This document shows, one piece after another, positions 1 to 6,364 of a stretch of DNA of 8,118 nt. How positions within the stretch are numbered: the first letter of the stretch is position 1; each line of letters begins with the position of its first letter. The notes below the pieces were generated by a model. It did no database searches. It saw nothing but the letters and a program-made list of their open reading frames with translations, and was not told the origin of the DNA. Where the stretch lies: the NCBI GenBank assembly GCA_964373775.1, contig CAYJWA010000037.1, positions 1-8,118 of the forward strand, in the 5' to 3' direction. The DNA is from UBA10002 sp964373775. GTDB lineage: Bacteria; Patescibacteriota; Minisyncoccia; Phycocordibacterales; UBA10002. The position numbers and the translations under genes were made by a program.

Positions 1-62
1 ATTGTAATTTGTAATTTTGATATTGGATATTGTTTGTAGTTTGGTATTTGTGTATTGGAATT
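1..62. repeat. AT-rich degenerate repeat tract lacking C
   Basis: The plus strand has no C from 1 to 62 and is built of short degenerate T/G/A units. GATATTG occurs twice in tandem (19-25 and 26-32), and TTGTAATTT-like units come before it. It lies just downstream of the hydrolase stop codon. I see no gene or hairpin terminator in it. Similar G/T/A-biased stretches occur inside ileS near 1163-1211 and 1520-1573, so it may be one member of a dispersed low-complexity class. Confidence 0.6.
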
Positions 63-87
63 CCCGCACGCGAAACACATTGGACAT

Positions 88-786
88 CTAAGGATCTGAC
101 ATACGCAACAAGGCTTTCAATGCTGACGGTAAGGCAGTGACATTTTCGCGTGCGGTGAAATGTCCTCTGCCTCGTTCAAGAATTGTCTTTGCGCCAAGTT
201 GCTGTGCGAATTCCAATGACCTTTCCATCGGAACGAACGGGTCGTTATCGGAGAAAATCATCACAAACTTGTCGCAGTGCTTTTTCGCCGCTTCCGCGTC
301 AAACGGCAAACTATAAAACTCGGCAATTTCCGGAATTGTGTAAAAAGGTTGCCCAACCCCAGCACCAGAGGTTATACGGGCTTGCGCTTCGCCCGACAAG
401 GAATGTGCTGTCCGCACACGCGCTCGCCCTGGGAGTGGTGCGGGGCTCAGTTTTTGCAGCCGCTCGTCCTCCTCGCGGGCAAAAACTGAAAATCCGGCGA
501 CAAACACACAACCTCCGACCCGAGCTGTTTTCGGTAATAGTTCGATATATCGAACTATAGCGTTGCACCCCAAACTGTGCCCGACAAAATAAGTATGGCG
601 GTCTGGCTTTCCCACATACTTTTTTAGAAATGAGAGCCACTCACTCACTTTCGGCTCCGCCGCGTGGAGCATCTGCGGCGCGTTGACCTCCCATCCCCGC
701 GCTTTGAGTTCAAGCGAAAGCCACGGGAACCAATGTCCGTCGGGTCGCCCCTCCCATCCGTGAATTAAAAAGACGCGGTTTTTCAT
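88..786 (-). CDS. RBBP9/YdeN-family alpha/beta serine hydrolase
   Basis: This is a 232-residue cytoplasmic alpha/beta hydrolase with no signal peptide or membrane segment. The N-terminal HGWEG (residues 9-13) after a hydrophobic strand, the nucleophile elbow GHSLG with Ser71, the acid in SDNDPFVP (Asp182) and the GHF histidine (His209) give a complete catalytic triad in the order expected for the RBBP9/YdeN family (Ser_hydrolase). The substrate is not known; members are small esterase-like enzymes. It starts with ATG at 786, 3 nt after the ileS stop, so it is probably co-transcribed with ileS. There is no clear Shine-Dalgarno sequence. The protein is longer than the usual roughly 180-200 residues because of an extra low-conservation segment at about residues 101-148, which corresponds to two palindromic elements at 357-445 and 447-489. 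A perfect palindrome at 537-558 encodes IVRYI just after the nucleophile elbow. The stop is TAG at 88-90. Confidence 0.9.
   Translation of the reverse strand: MKNRVFLIHGWEGRPDGHWFPWLSLELKARGWEVNAPQMLHAAEPKVSEWLSFLKKYVGKPDRHTYFVGHSLGCNAIVRYIELLPKTARVGGCVFVAGFSVFAREEDERLQKLSPAPLPGRARVRTAHSLSGEAQARITSGAGVGQPFYTIPEIAEFYSLPFDAEAAKKHCDKFVMIFSDNDPFVPMERSLEFAQQLGAKTILERGRGHFTARENVTALPSALKALLRMSDP
357..445. repeat. Imperfect palindromic element inside the hydrolase gene
   Basis: The outer arms CCCCAGCACCA (357-367) and TGGTGCGGGG (436-445) pair over 10 bp with one bulged A. Between them are two smaller hairpins: CGGGC/GCCCG (377-381 with 391-395) and TGTGC/GCACA (404-408 with 414-418). It encodes roughly residues 115-144 of the hydrolase, a segment rich in Arg, Ala, Gly and Ser that matches no core element of the fold. 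I infer an in-frame insertion. Confidence 0.6.
447..489. repeat. Inverted repeat, 11-bp arms, inside the hydrolase gene
   Basis: TCAGTTTTTGC (447-457) and GCAAAAACTGA (479-489) are perfect complements around a 21-nt spacer. It directly adjoins the palindrome at 357-445, and the two together account for the extra loop after the conserved VAGF strand of the hydrolase. Confidence 0.6.
537..558. repeat. Palindrome family B, copy 1 (perfect 22 bp)
   Basis: This is a perfect 22-bp palindrome with no spacer (half-site ATAGTTCGATA), lying in the hydrolase gene. On the coding strand it is read ATA GTT CGA TAT ATC GAA, giving I-V-R-Y-I-E. A close relative in argS (6163-6190) is read in the same frame. 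In the hydrolase the encoded residues resemble the RYLE-like helix expected after the nucleophile elbow, so the element may have been accommodated by a native helix. Confidence 0.75.
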
Positions 787-789
787 ACG

Positions 790-3700
790 CTATGCTTTTT
801 GCAGCAACAATGTGAGCAAGATTTCATCGGCTTGAAACGGTTCTGCGCCCGCCGAAGAGGCGGGGACACCCTCTACCGAATCGGCAATCACGATATTTTT
901 AAGTGAAGCAATATGGGAAAGCTCCTGCTCGTGTTGTTCAATGAAACGGCGCGAGGCACCGGTTGCGCCAACAGAAAGCACCGCAAACTCGCCCGCCTTG
1001 AATCCGAGCTTTTTCCGCATCTCCTGCACGAAGCGCACCAACTCGCGAAACTGCCCCTCGTCTTTGAGTTCGGGAGTGAGCGTTGTGTCTAATTCGGCCT
1101 CATTCTGAATGTTTGGGTTAATTTCTATCTCCTGTACATTTATTTCTTCTTTTATCAAGTTTGATAATTCGGATTTGTTTAGGATTTCGGATTTAGGATT
1201 TCGGATTTGGAGCTTCGCGAGTGGCTGTCTCACTTTTATATTCGCTTTCGCGCGCGCTTCGAGCCCGAGCGAAACTATCTTTCTCACTTCTTCCATATTT
1301 CTCAGTACTTCCGTGTCTATTTTCCCCGCGCGCGACCACGCTTCAAGATGAACACTGTCGCCCGACACCCGATGTTGGGGATTTTTAACATCGGGTGTCG
1401 GACTCGTTGTGAGTTGCTGAAACAAATACTCCGCAAAGAACGGCGTGAACGGAGCCATTACTTTGGCAAGTTCAAAAAGCACAAACCGCAATGTAGAGAA
1501 CGCCGTCTCTCTGTCTAATGAGTTTCCGTTTTGAGCGTTTGAATTTTGGGAATTGGGATTTGTTTGGAATTTGCCTGCCCGCCAATCGGCAGGCGGGGTG
1601 CTTGTGTTCTGTGATTTGAAGCGAGTCCTCGAGCGCCTTAGGTACCATGTGGACAGGTCGTCCACAAACTCACCGATAGGGCGTGTTGCCTTGTCAAGTT
1701 CGTAGNNNNNNNNNNNNNNNNNNNNNNNNNNNNNNNNNNNNNNNNNNNNNNNNNNNNNNNNNNNNNNNNNNNNNNNNNNNNNNNNNNNNNNNNNNNNNNN
1801 NNNNNAGATAAAACTGAAGAACATTATCAAGCCGACCAAACACTTTTTTCGCCACTTCATCAACGCCGCGCTCGGAAAAGCGCAGCTCCTCCCCCCGCAC
1901 GACCGGCGAAGAAAGCAGGTAGTAGCGGAGGGCATCCGCGCCGTACTTCCCTACCACCTCAAGCGGGTCAGGATAGTTCTTGAGACGCTTGGACATCTTC
2001 TCTCCGTTCTCGGAAAGAATAATTCCGTTCACGACTACTGTTTCATAAGGAGACTTTTCAAACAGTCCAACGCCGAGGACAAGGAGCGAGTAAAACCACC
2101 CGCGCGTCTGGTCAAGCCCCTCGGCGATAAAGTGGGCCGGAAAACCGCGCGGTCTTCTGAACCATCCGCCAACAGGGTCAAAGACGCCGTTATGTTCAAA
2201 AGGATAGTGCGCCTGTCCGTAGGGCATGGCGCCGGACTCAAACCAGCAGTCAAAAACCTCAGGCACGCGGCGCATCAGAGCCGACCCGGTGCCGGTCGTT
2301 CGCGCGCACTCATCGCAGGAAATCTTCACCTCATCAATAAACGGCCGGTGCAGGTCAAACTCTTTGCCGGTTTCCGTATCAATATAGACAGTGACGGGTT
2401 CTGCAAAACTCGCAAACCGCTCCTTCTTAAAATAAGAGGCGGCTTCTGCGAGGGTCAGATTGCACAGCGAGCGCAGAAGATACACGAGCGGGCTTTCATG
2501 CGACACAAAAAGCACGCTCTCGCCTTTGTGCTTCGCGAGAATATCGGCGAACGCTTCCGACATCCGCCGCTCCACATCCTCAAAGCTCTCCCCGATAACC
2601 CCGCGCTTCGCGCGGTAGCGCTCCTCCGGCGAAAGCGCCGCATAGGCCTCGCGTGATTCGGCTACAGAGGGGTCGTCAGCTCGTTTCTCGTCCCACTCCC
2701 CGCTGTCCACCTCGCGGAGCCGCTCATCCACGACAACGGTCTTTCCAAGATACGCGGCGATAATAACCGCGGTCTCTTTGGCGCGCCGGATAGAAGACGA
2801 GAAAATCGCATCAACGCCGCCTTGCGCCGCGATTCGCCGCGCCGCTTCTCTAGCCTCGCGCCTCCCGCGCCCGGTAAGCACAAAAGCATCCGGCAAATCA
2901 TCAAGAACATTCTTGACATTCTGCTCCCCCTCGCCGTGTCGCAAAAGCGTGAGTTTCAAGAGCTTCTCCCTGCTTCCTTGCCGCACCTCATCCAGCGAGC
3001 CGACCGCCTTGACAGCGCCGCAACGAACGCAGCGCCAGACCGGCAGAGGCGCGCCCCAAAACCGCGAGCGTGAGATGGCCCAATCGCGCGCTTCCGCGAG
3101 CCAGTTGCCGAAGCGATATTCGCCGACATCTTTCGGGACCCAGCGTATTTTTCTGTTTTCTTCTACCAGTCTTTCCCGCAAGCCGCTGACTTGCACAAAC
3201 CACGACGGCGCGGCAAAGTTGAGAAGCGGCGTCTCGCACCGCCAGCAGTGCGGGTAGTCATGGGCATACGGTTCCCGTTTCAAAAGCTTTTTGTCTGATT
3301 CAAGAAAGCCGGCAATCTTTTCATCTGTCTCGCGCGGGTTGCCTTTTGGTTTTGCCTGCAACCCCGCAAAGTCAGAGACCTCTTTTTTAAATGTCCCGTC
3401 AGTCGCCACATGCTGAATAAACGGGAGTTTTTCTTTAACAGCAAGTTGGTAATCGTCCTCGCCGAACGCCGGAGCGATATGCACGATGCCGGTTCCGTCT
3501 TCCTCGGTGACGAAATCGCCGGCGTAAACCCGCCAACCCCGTTCTGCGTTCAACAAGGTTCGACCGGCAAGGTCTGACCTTGAATCGGGAAAAAGGTCGG
3601 ACCTTGTCGAACCTTGTTGAACTTCCGAATAAAAGTTGAACAGCGGCTCATACGACTGCCCGATAAGCTCTTTGCCTTTAATGCCGCGCTTGGCGGAAAA

Positions 3701-4630
3701 CGCAACCTGCGCCCCTTTCCATGCGAAGCTTCCGACTTTTGAGGCAGGGTCAAATTGGAAACTTTCTTGCCCTCCTCCAGAGGCGGATCCGTCTGGGTCG
3801 GAAAACACTCGCTTCAATATCTCTTCCTTCGCACCGACAACAAAAGTGTCACCCGCAGAAATCTCGGGCGCATTTGACGCGGTAATCTCTATAAGCGCGT
3901 AGTCATGCTCCGGATGCACCGCAAGCGCCGCGTTTCCCGGAAGCGTCCACGGAGTTGTGGTCCAGACAACGGCATAGGTATTAACTAAACCGCGAAGCGG
4001 AAACTTCACAAAAACCGAGGTGTCGCTTAGTTCCCTGTAATTTTGCGTTACCTCAAAGTTGGAAAGCGTGGTCTCGCACCGCGGACACAGATGCATTGAT
4101 TTGAATCCTTCAGAGATGAGCCCCTTGTCGTAGAGCGTCTTGAAGCTCCACCACACGCTCTCGGTATATGGCGGGTCCATGGTGCGGTAGTCATTGTCCA
4201 TATCCACCCATCTCCCCATGCGCTCAATGTATTGCCGCCATTCATTTGCGTAACGCATAACCGCTTCTTTCGCCTTCGCGTTGAACTTGGCGATGCCGTA
4301 ATTCTCAATATCTTTCTTGGTCTTGAATCCGAGATCTTTCTCAACCTCGTTCTCAACGGGGAGTCCGTGACAGTCCCATCCCCACCTCCGCGGGACGCGG
4401 TACCCCTGCATGGTCTTGAAGCGCGGAATAACATCCTTGATGGTTCCCGCGAGAATATGCCCGTAGTGCGGGAGTCCGGTTGCAAACGGCGGCCCGTCGT
4501 AAAACACAAACTCCCCTTTCGGAGATTTCTTCTCAAGGGTTTTCTTGAAGATTTGATGCTCCTCCCAAAACTTCAGAACTTCCTGTTCGCGCTCCGCAAC
4601 CGTTTTTTGTTTTTGATTATGTTCAGTCAT
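790..4630 (-). CDS. ileS: Isoleucyl-tRNA synthetase with embedded histidine-phosphatase domain
   Basis: Charges tRNA-Ile. The sequence shows 1246 residues plus a gap, against about 940-1050 for usual IleRS. In order: HYGH at residues 55-58; a CxxC pair at 182/185; the editing (CP1) domain with TTTPWTLPGN (224-233) and GTGIVHIAPAFGEDD (379-393); a second CxxC pair at 462/465; CVRC at 534-537; a histidine-phosphatase insert at about 557-756; CDEC at 772-775; RVPEVFDCWFESG; KMSKR at 878-882; then, beyond the gap, the anticodon-binding domain with WYLRRSR and a C-terminal tail. PHYGH and KMSKR are typical of the eukaryote/archaeal-like type 2 IleRS. ATG at 4630 lies 6 nt after argS; the stop is TAG at 790. 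The frames either side of the Ns differ by one base, so an intact gene needs a real gap length divisible by three. Several palindromic or AT-rich elements are translated within it. Confidence 0.95.
1163..1211. repeat. 14-nt tandem repeat, AT-rich, inside ileS
   Basis: AGGATTTCGGATTT occurs twice back to back (1181-1194 and 1195-1208). A degenerate third copy, ending in ATTCGGATTT, lies at 1163-1176. The unit is not a multiple of three, so the copies are translated in different frames (IRNPKSE, then ILNKSE). It sits in the C-terminal region of IleRS between the VRQPL segment and the following helix, a variable loop. Confidence 0.65.
1362..1401. repeat. Palindrome family A, copy 1, in ileS
   Basis: CCGACACCCGATGTT (1362-1376) and its exact complement AACATCGGGTGTCGG (1387-1401) flank a 10-nt loop beginning GGGG. 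It is translated as part of S-P-T-P-D-V-K-N-P-Q-H-R-V-S-G between the AEYLFQQL helix and SVHLEAW, where IleRS proteins normally run on with only a short linker. The same arms recur in argS at 4880-4927 in the opposite orientation. Confidence 0.85.
1520..1597. repeat. Composite insert in ileS: AT-rich tract plus GC palindrome
   Basis: A G/T-rich, C-poor stretch (about 1520-1572) adjoins a GC-rich palindrome (1573-1597). In the palindrome GCCTGCC pairs with GGCAGGC (1573-1579 with 1588-1594), or alternatively CCCGCC pairs with GGCGGG (1578-1583 with 1592-1597). It encodes a Pro/Asn/Gln/Ser-rich peptide between RRSRTRFK and DRETAFSTL. That point in IleRS is a surface turn between anticodon-domain helices, so about 25-30 residues look inserted. 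Confidence 0.6.
1706..1805. other. Assembly gap of 100 Ns within ileS
   Basis: Exactly 100 Ns, the usual placeholder for a gap of unknown size. IleRS reads ...NVLQFY before it and YELDKATRPI... after it. From the usual spacing of these two landmarks I estimate that 40-50 codons are missing, more than the 33 that fit here. The frame change across the gap is an artefact of the placeholder length. Confidence 0.95.
2363..2962 (-). other. Histidine-phosphatase domain embedded in IleRS
   Basis: This is a domain within ileS (about residues 557-756), not a separate gene. It has the complete phosphoglycerate-mutase/histidine-phosphatase signature: the phospho-acceptor motif LLRHGEGEQN with Arg564, His565 and Gly566; SSSIRRAKET with Arg615 and Glu619-Thr620; LREVDSGEW with Glu640 near the active site; GES at 680-682; and the second catalytic histidine in VLFVSHES (His711). 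All expected catalytic residues are present, so it should be active, but its substrate cannot be read from sequence. It is flanked by CVRC (534-537) and CDEC (772-775), so it splits a zinc-ribbon-like element. Confidence 0.92.
3548..3622. repeat. Nested palindromic element in the ileS editing domain
   Basis: Outer arms of 17 bp (3548-3564 with 3606-3622, core CAACAAGGTTCGAC) enclose two smaller palindromes: CAAGGTCTGACCTTG (3568-3582) and AAGGTCGGACCTT (3593-3605). The sequence could therefore fold as a long hairpin or a clover-like form. It is translated as about 23 residues (roughly 338-360 of IleRS) between the FNFYSEV and NAERGWRVYAGDFV segments of the CP1 editing domain, and these would otherwise join with a short loop. 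Confidence 0.8.
3777..3796. repeat. Small imperfect palindrome in ileS
   Basis: CCAGA (3777-3781) pairs with TCTGG (3792-3796) around CGGATCCG, with two bulged Gs. It encodes part of a Gly/Ser/Asp-rich stretch (SDPDGSASGGGQES, about residues 277-290) in a loop of the IleRS editing domain. It looks like a decayed member of a short dispersed palindrome family, but there is only one copy here. Confidence 0.45.
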
Positions 4631-4636
4631 AGTTTT

Positions 4637-6364
4637 TTACATCTTCTCCGGCGCGGCGATACCGAGGAGCCACAGGCCGTTTTTCAAAACCTGTGCGAAG
4701 GCGGCCGTGAGCGCGAGGCGATATGGCGTCTCGTCACCAGCGTTAAGAATCCGATTCTGCGCGTACCAGTTGTTAAATGCGCCAGCAATATCAATAAGAT
4801 AAGTCGCAAGGTAATGCGGCGCGTATTCTTTTCCTGCGCGTTCCACGATTTCGGGGAAGCGGCACAACAAACGCTCTAGAAGACCGACACCCGATGTTTG
4901 AAGCCCCCAACATCGGGTGTCGGTCTTTGTCCATTCCTCCCTTGAGGGAGGTGTCCCGACGCTTTTGGTCGGGACGGAGGATGTACTTTTCCGCAATACC
5001 GACATTGCCCGCGCGTAGGAGTATTGCAGGTACGGACCCGAGTCGCCTTCAAACGAGATTGACTTCTCAAAATCAAAGATAATATCCCCGCCGACATGCT
5101 GGCGTAAAATGGAATATTTTATTGCGCCAATGGCAACCGCTTTCGCCACCCGTTCCCTTTCTTCCATACCAAACTCTCTGTCCTTTATTTTCTCTCGTAC
5201 CATCTCTTTTACCCGCTCAATAAGCCCCTCTCCAGTAATGACATCTCCTTTTCGCGACGACATTTTGCCCGTTGGTAGCCGCAACATTCCGTGCGAGAGA
5301 TGTTTGGCCTTTTTCGCCAACTCCGGAAACACGAACTCCATCGCTTTGAGCAATACCTTAAAATATTCATTCACCTCGTTGCCGGTAATGGCCACAGAAA
5401 AATCGTACGGATACTTCTCGTATTTTATTTTCGCAAGCCCTAACTCTTTCGCCTCGTAGGTCGGAAGCCCCTGCGAGTTCAAGAAAACGCGCGTATGAAG
5501 TCCTGACTTTGATTCGGGGAACACGACCGCGCCCTCGCTTTTCTCAAAAACCTTCCCCAGATTTTCTTCCACTAGTTTCTTGCCGAGCACTCCGGTCTCG
5601 CTTTCAAAGAAGTAGTAATCAAATGTTGTGCCGAGTATTTTGTATAGGTTCTCAAAGTGTTCCAAGCTCACTTTTTTGCCCGTTTGGTATATCTTGTTTA
5701 TTCTAGAGTCCGACTGCTCAAAAATCTGCGTGTTCAGCTCGTTGATTTCCGCTTTAGCGTTTTCATCTATCTCATAGTGCTCCGAGCCATACGCGTATGC
5801 CTTCCCCCAATCCGCAATAGTTGCGCCGCCGTATTTTCTATACCCAAAAATCGCCTTCGCCACATGGAGCCCCACATCCCCCTGATAGCACGCGCGTTTA
5901 ACTTCTGCGCCGTGGAACTCAATAATGCGCGCAATGGATTCGCCGATTGCGTTGCTCATCAAATGCCCGATATGGAACTCCTTGAACGGATTCGGGTCGG
6001 TGTATTCCACCATTGTTCTCATCCCCGCGCAGTGGTTGTTTTTCCCAAAGTCATCTTTTTTCTCAAGAATCTCTTTCACCTGCTCCACGAAAAATTCCGG
6101 CTTCAGATAAAAATTCACGAACCCCGCGCCCGCGACCTCTATTTTTTCTACGCAAGCAAGTTGTTGTGGTACGATATATCGTACTATAACTTCCGCCAGT
6201 TCTTTCGGCGATTTCTTCAGTTCTTTCGCGTACCGAAGCGCGGCATTGGTGGAATAATCGCCGTGCGACAACTCCGCCGGACGCTCTAAAGACACTTCGG
6301 GATTTTGAATCCCGAGCTCTTTCAAAACACTTGTGATTGCTCGCTTAATCTCTTCCGTTACCAT
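4637..6364 (-). CDS. argS: Arginyl-tRNA synthetase
   Basis: A class I synthetase that attaches arginine to tRNA-Arg in the cytoplasm; 575 residues, close to the usual length. In order: the N-terminal tRNA-binding (Add-1) domain with ELSHGDYSTNAA; the catalytic domain with HIGH at 131-134 and GDVGLH; a KMSKS-equivalent GKMSSRKGD (KMSSR at 367-371); and the C-terminal DALR anticodon-binding domain from YLQYSYARAMSVLRK to the complete end LGIAAPEKM. The start is ATG at 6364 (MVTEEIKR), which matches where ArgRS proteins begin; an upstream in-frame TTG at 6394 is less likely. The start overlaps the glyA 3' end by 20 nt, and ileS starts 6 nt after the TAA, so these genes are probably co-transcribed. 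Residues about 463-493 in the DALR domain are an unusual low-conservation segment made of stacked palindromes (4880-4975). Another palindrome (6163-6190) encodes IVRYIVPQQ in the N-terminal domain. Confidence 0.97.
   Translation of the reverse strand: MVTEEIKRAITSVLKELGIQNPEVSLERPAELSHGDYSTNAALRYAKELKKSPKELAEVIVRYIVPQQLACVEKIEVAGAGFVNFYLKPEFFVEQVKEILEKKDDFGKNNHCAGMRTMVEYTDPNPFKEFHIGHLMSNAIGESIARIIEFHGAEVKRACYQGDVGLHVAKAIFGYRKYGGATIADWGKAYAYGSEHYEIDENAKAEINELNTQIFEQSDSRINKIYQTGKKVSLEHFENLYKILGTTFDYYFFESETGVLGKKLVEENLGKVFEKSEGAVVFPESKSGLHTRVFLNSQGLPTYEAKELGLAKIKYEKYPYDFSVAITGNEVNEYFKVLLKAMEFVFPELAKKAKHLSHGMLRLPTGKMSSRKGDVITGEGLIERVKEMVREKIKDREFGMEERERVAKAVAIGAIKYSILRQHVGGDIIFDFEKSISFEGDSGPYLQYSYARAMSVLRKSTSSVPTKSVGTPPSREEWTKTDTRCWGLQTSGVGLLERLLCRFPEIVERAGKEYAPHYLATYLIDIAGAFNNWYAQNRILNAGDETPYRLALTAAFAQVLKNGLWLLGIAAPEKM
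4880..4927. repeat. Palindrome family A, copy 2, in argS
   Basis: Perfect 19-bp arms (4880-4898 with 4909-4927) contain the same CCGACACCCGATGTT core as the ileS copy at 1362-1401, again with a 10-nt loop. The loop is G-rich next to the same arm only when this copy is read on the minus strand, so the two copies are inverted relative to each other and to their genes. It is translated as T-D-T-R-C-W-G-L-Q-T-S-G-V-G-L, unrelated to the peptide of the ileS copy. Confidence 0.88.
4936..4975. repeat. Two adjacent short hairpins in argS
   Basis: CCTCCCT/AGGGAGG (4936-4942 with 4945-4951) is followed at once by GTCCCGAC/GTCGGGAC (4953-4960 with 4968-4975, 7-nt loop). Both are perfect. They encode V-P-T-K-S-V-G-T-P-P-S-R-E-E and lie 8 nt from the family A copy, giving three stacked palindromes in one loop of the ArgRS anticodon-binding domain. 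Confidence 0.7.
6163..6190. repeat. Palindrome family B, copy 2, in argS
   Basis: A 28-nt palindrome with perfect central GTACGATATATCGTAC and two G-T pairs further out. It shares the CGATATATCG core and the ATAGT flank with the perfect palindrome in the hydrolase (537-558). On the coding strand it is read ATA GTA CGA TAT ATC GTA (I-V-R-Y-I-V), the same frame as the other copy. It lies at the end of the ELAEVI helix of the ArgRS N-terminal domain, just before the EKIEVAGAGFVNF strand. Confidence 0.75.

Noticed and set aside
357..489. Insertion sequence or transposon remnant
   Set aside because: There is no transposase-like frame, no target duplication is visible, and the elements are too small. 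They fit better as short non-coding palindromes that have become coding.
1163..1208. Tandem repeat as a CRISPR fragment
   Set aside because: The units are only 14 nt, are directly adjacent without spacers, and lie inside ileS.
790..1935. ileS broken into two genes by a frameshift
   Set aside because: The apparent frame change is exactly at the 100-N placeholder. Both sides match consecutive parts of IleRS, so the shift comes from the unknown gap length.
2132..2656. 174-residue plus-strand frame opposite the phosphatase domain
   Set aside because: Antisense shadow of a conserved coding region. GC-rich codons on the real strand leave the opposite strand open.
4232..4879. 215-residue open frame on the plus strand
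   Set aside because: It runs antisense across the argS/ileS junction, both of which are certain genes. The protein has no recognisable motif and its composition is that of an antisense frame.
4880..4927. Family A hairpin as a transcription terminator within argS
   Set aside because: There is no T run after the stem on either strand, and argS continues in frame through it to a normal C-terminus.
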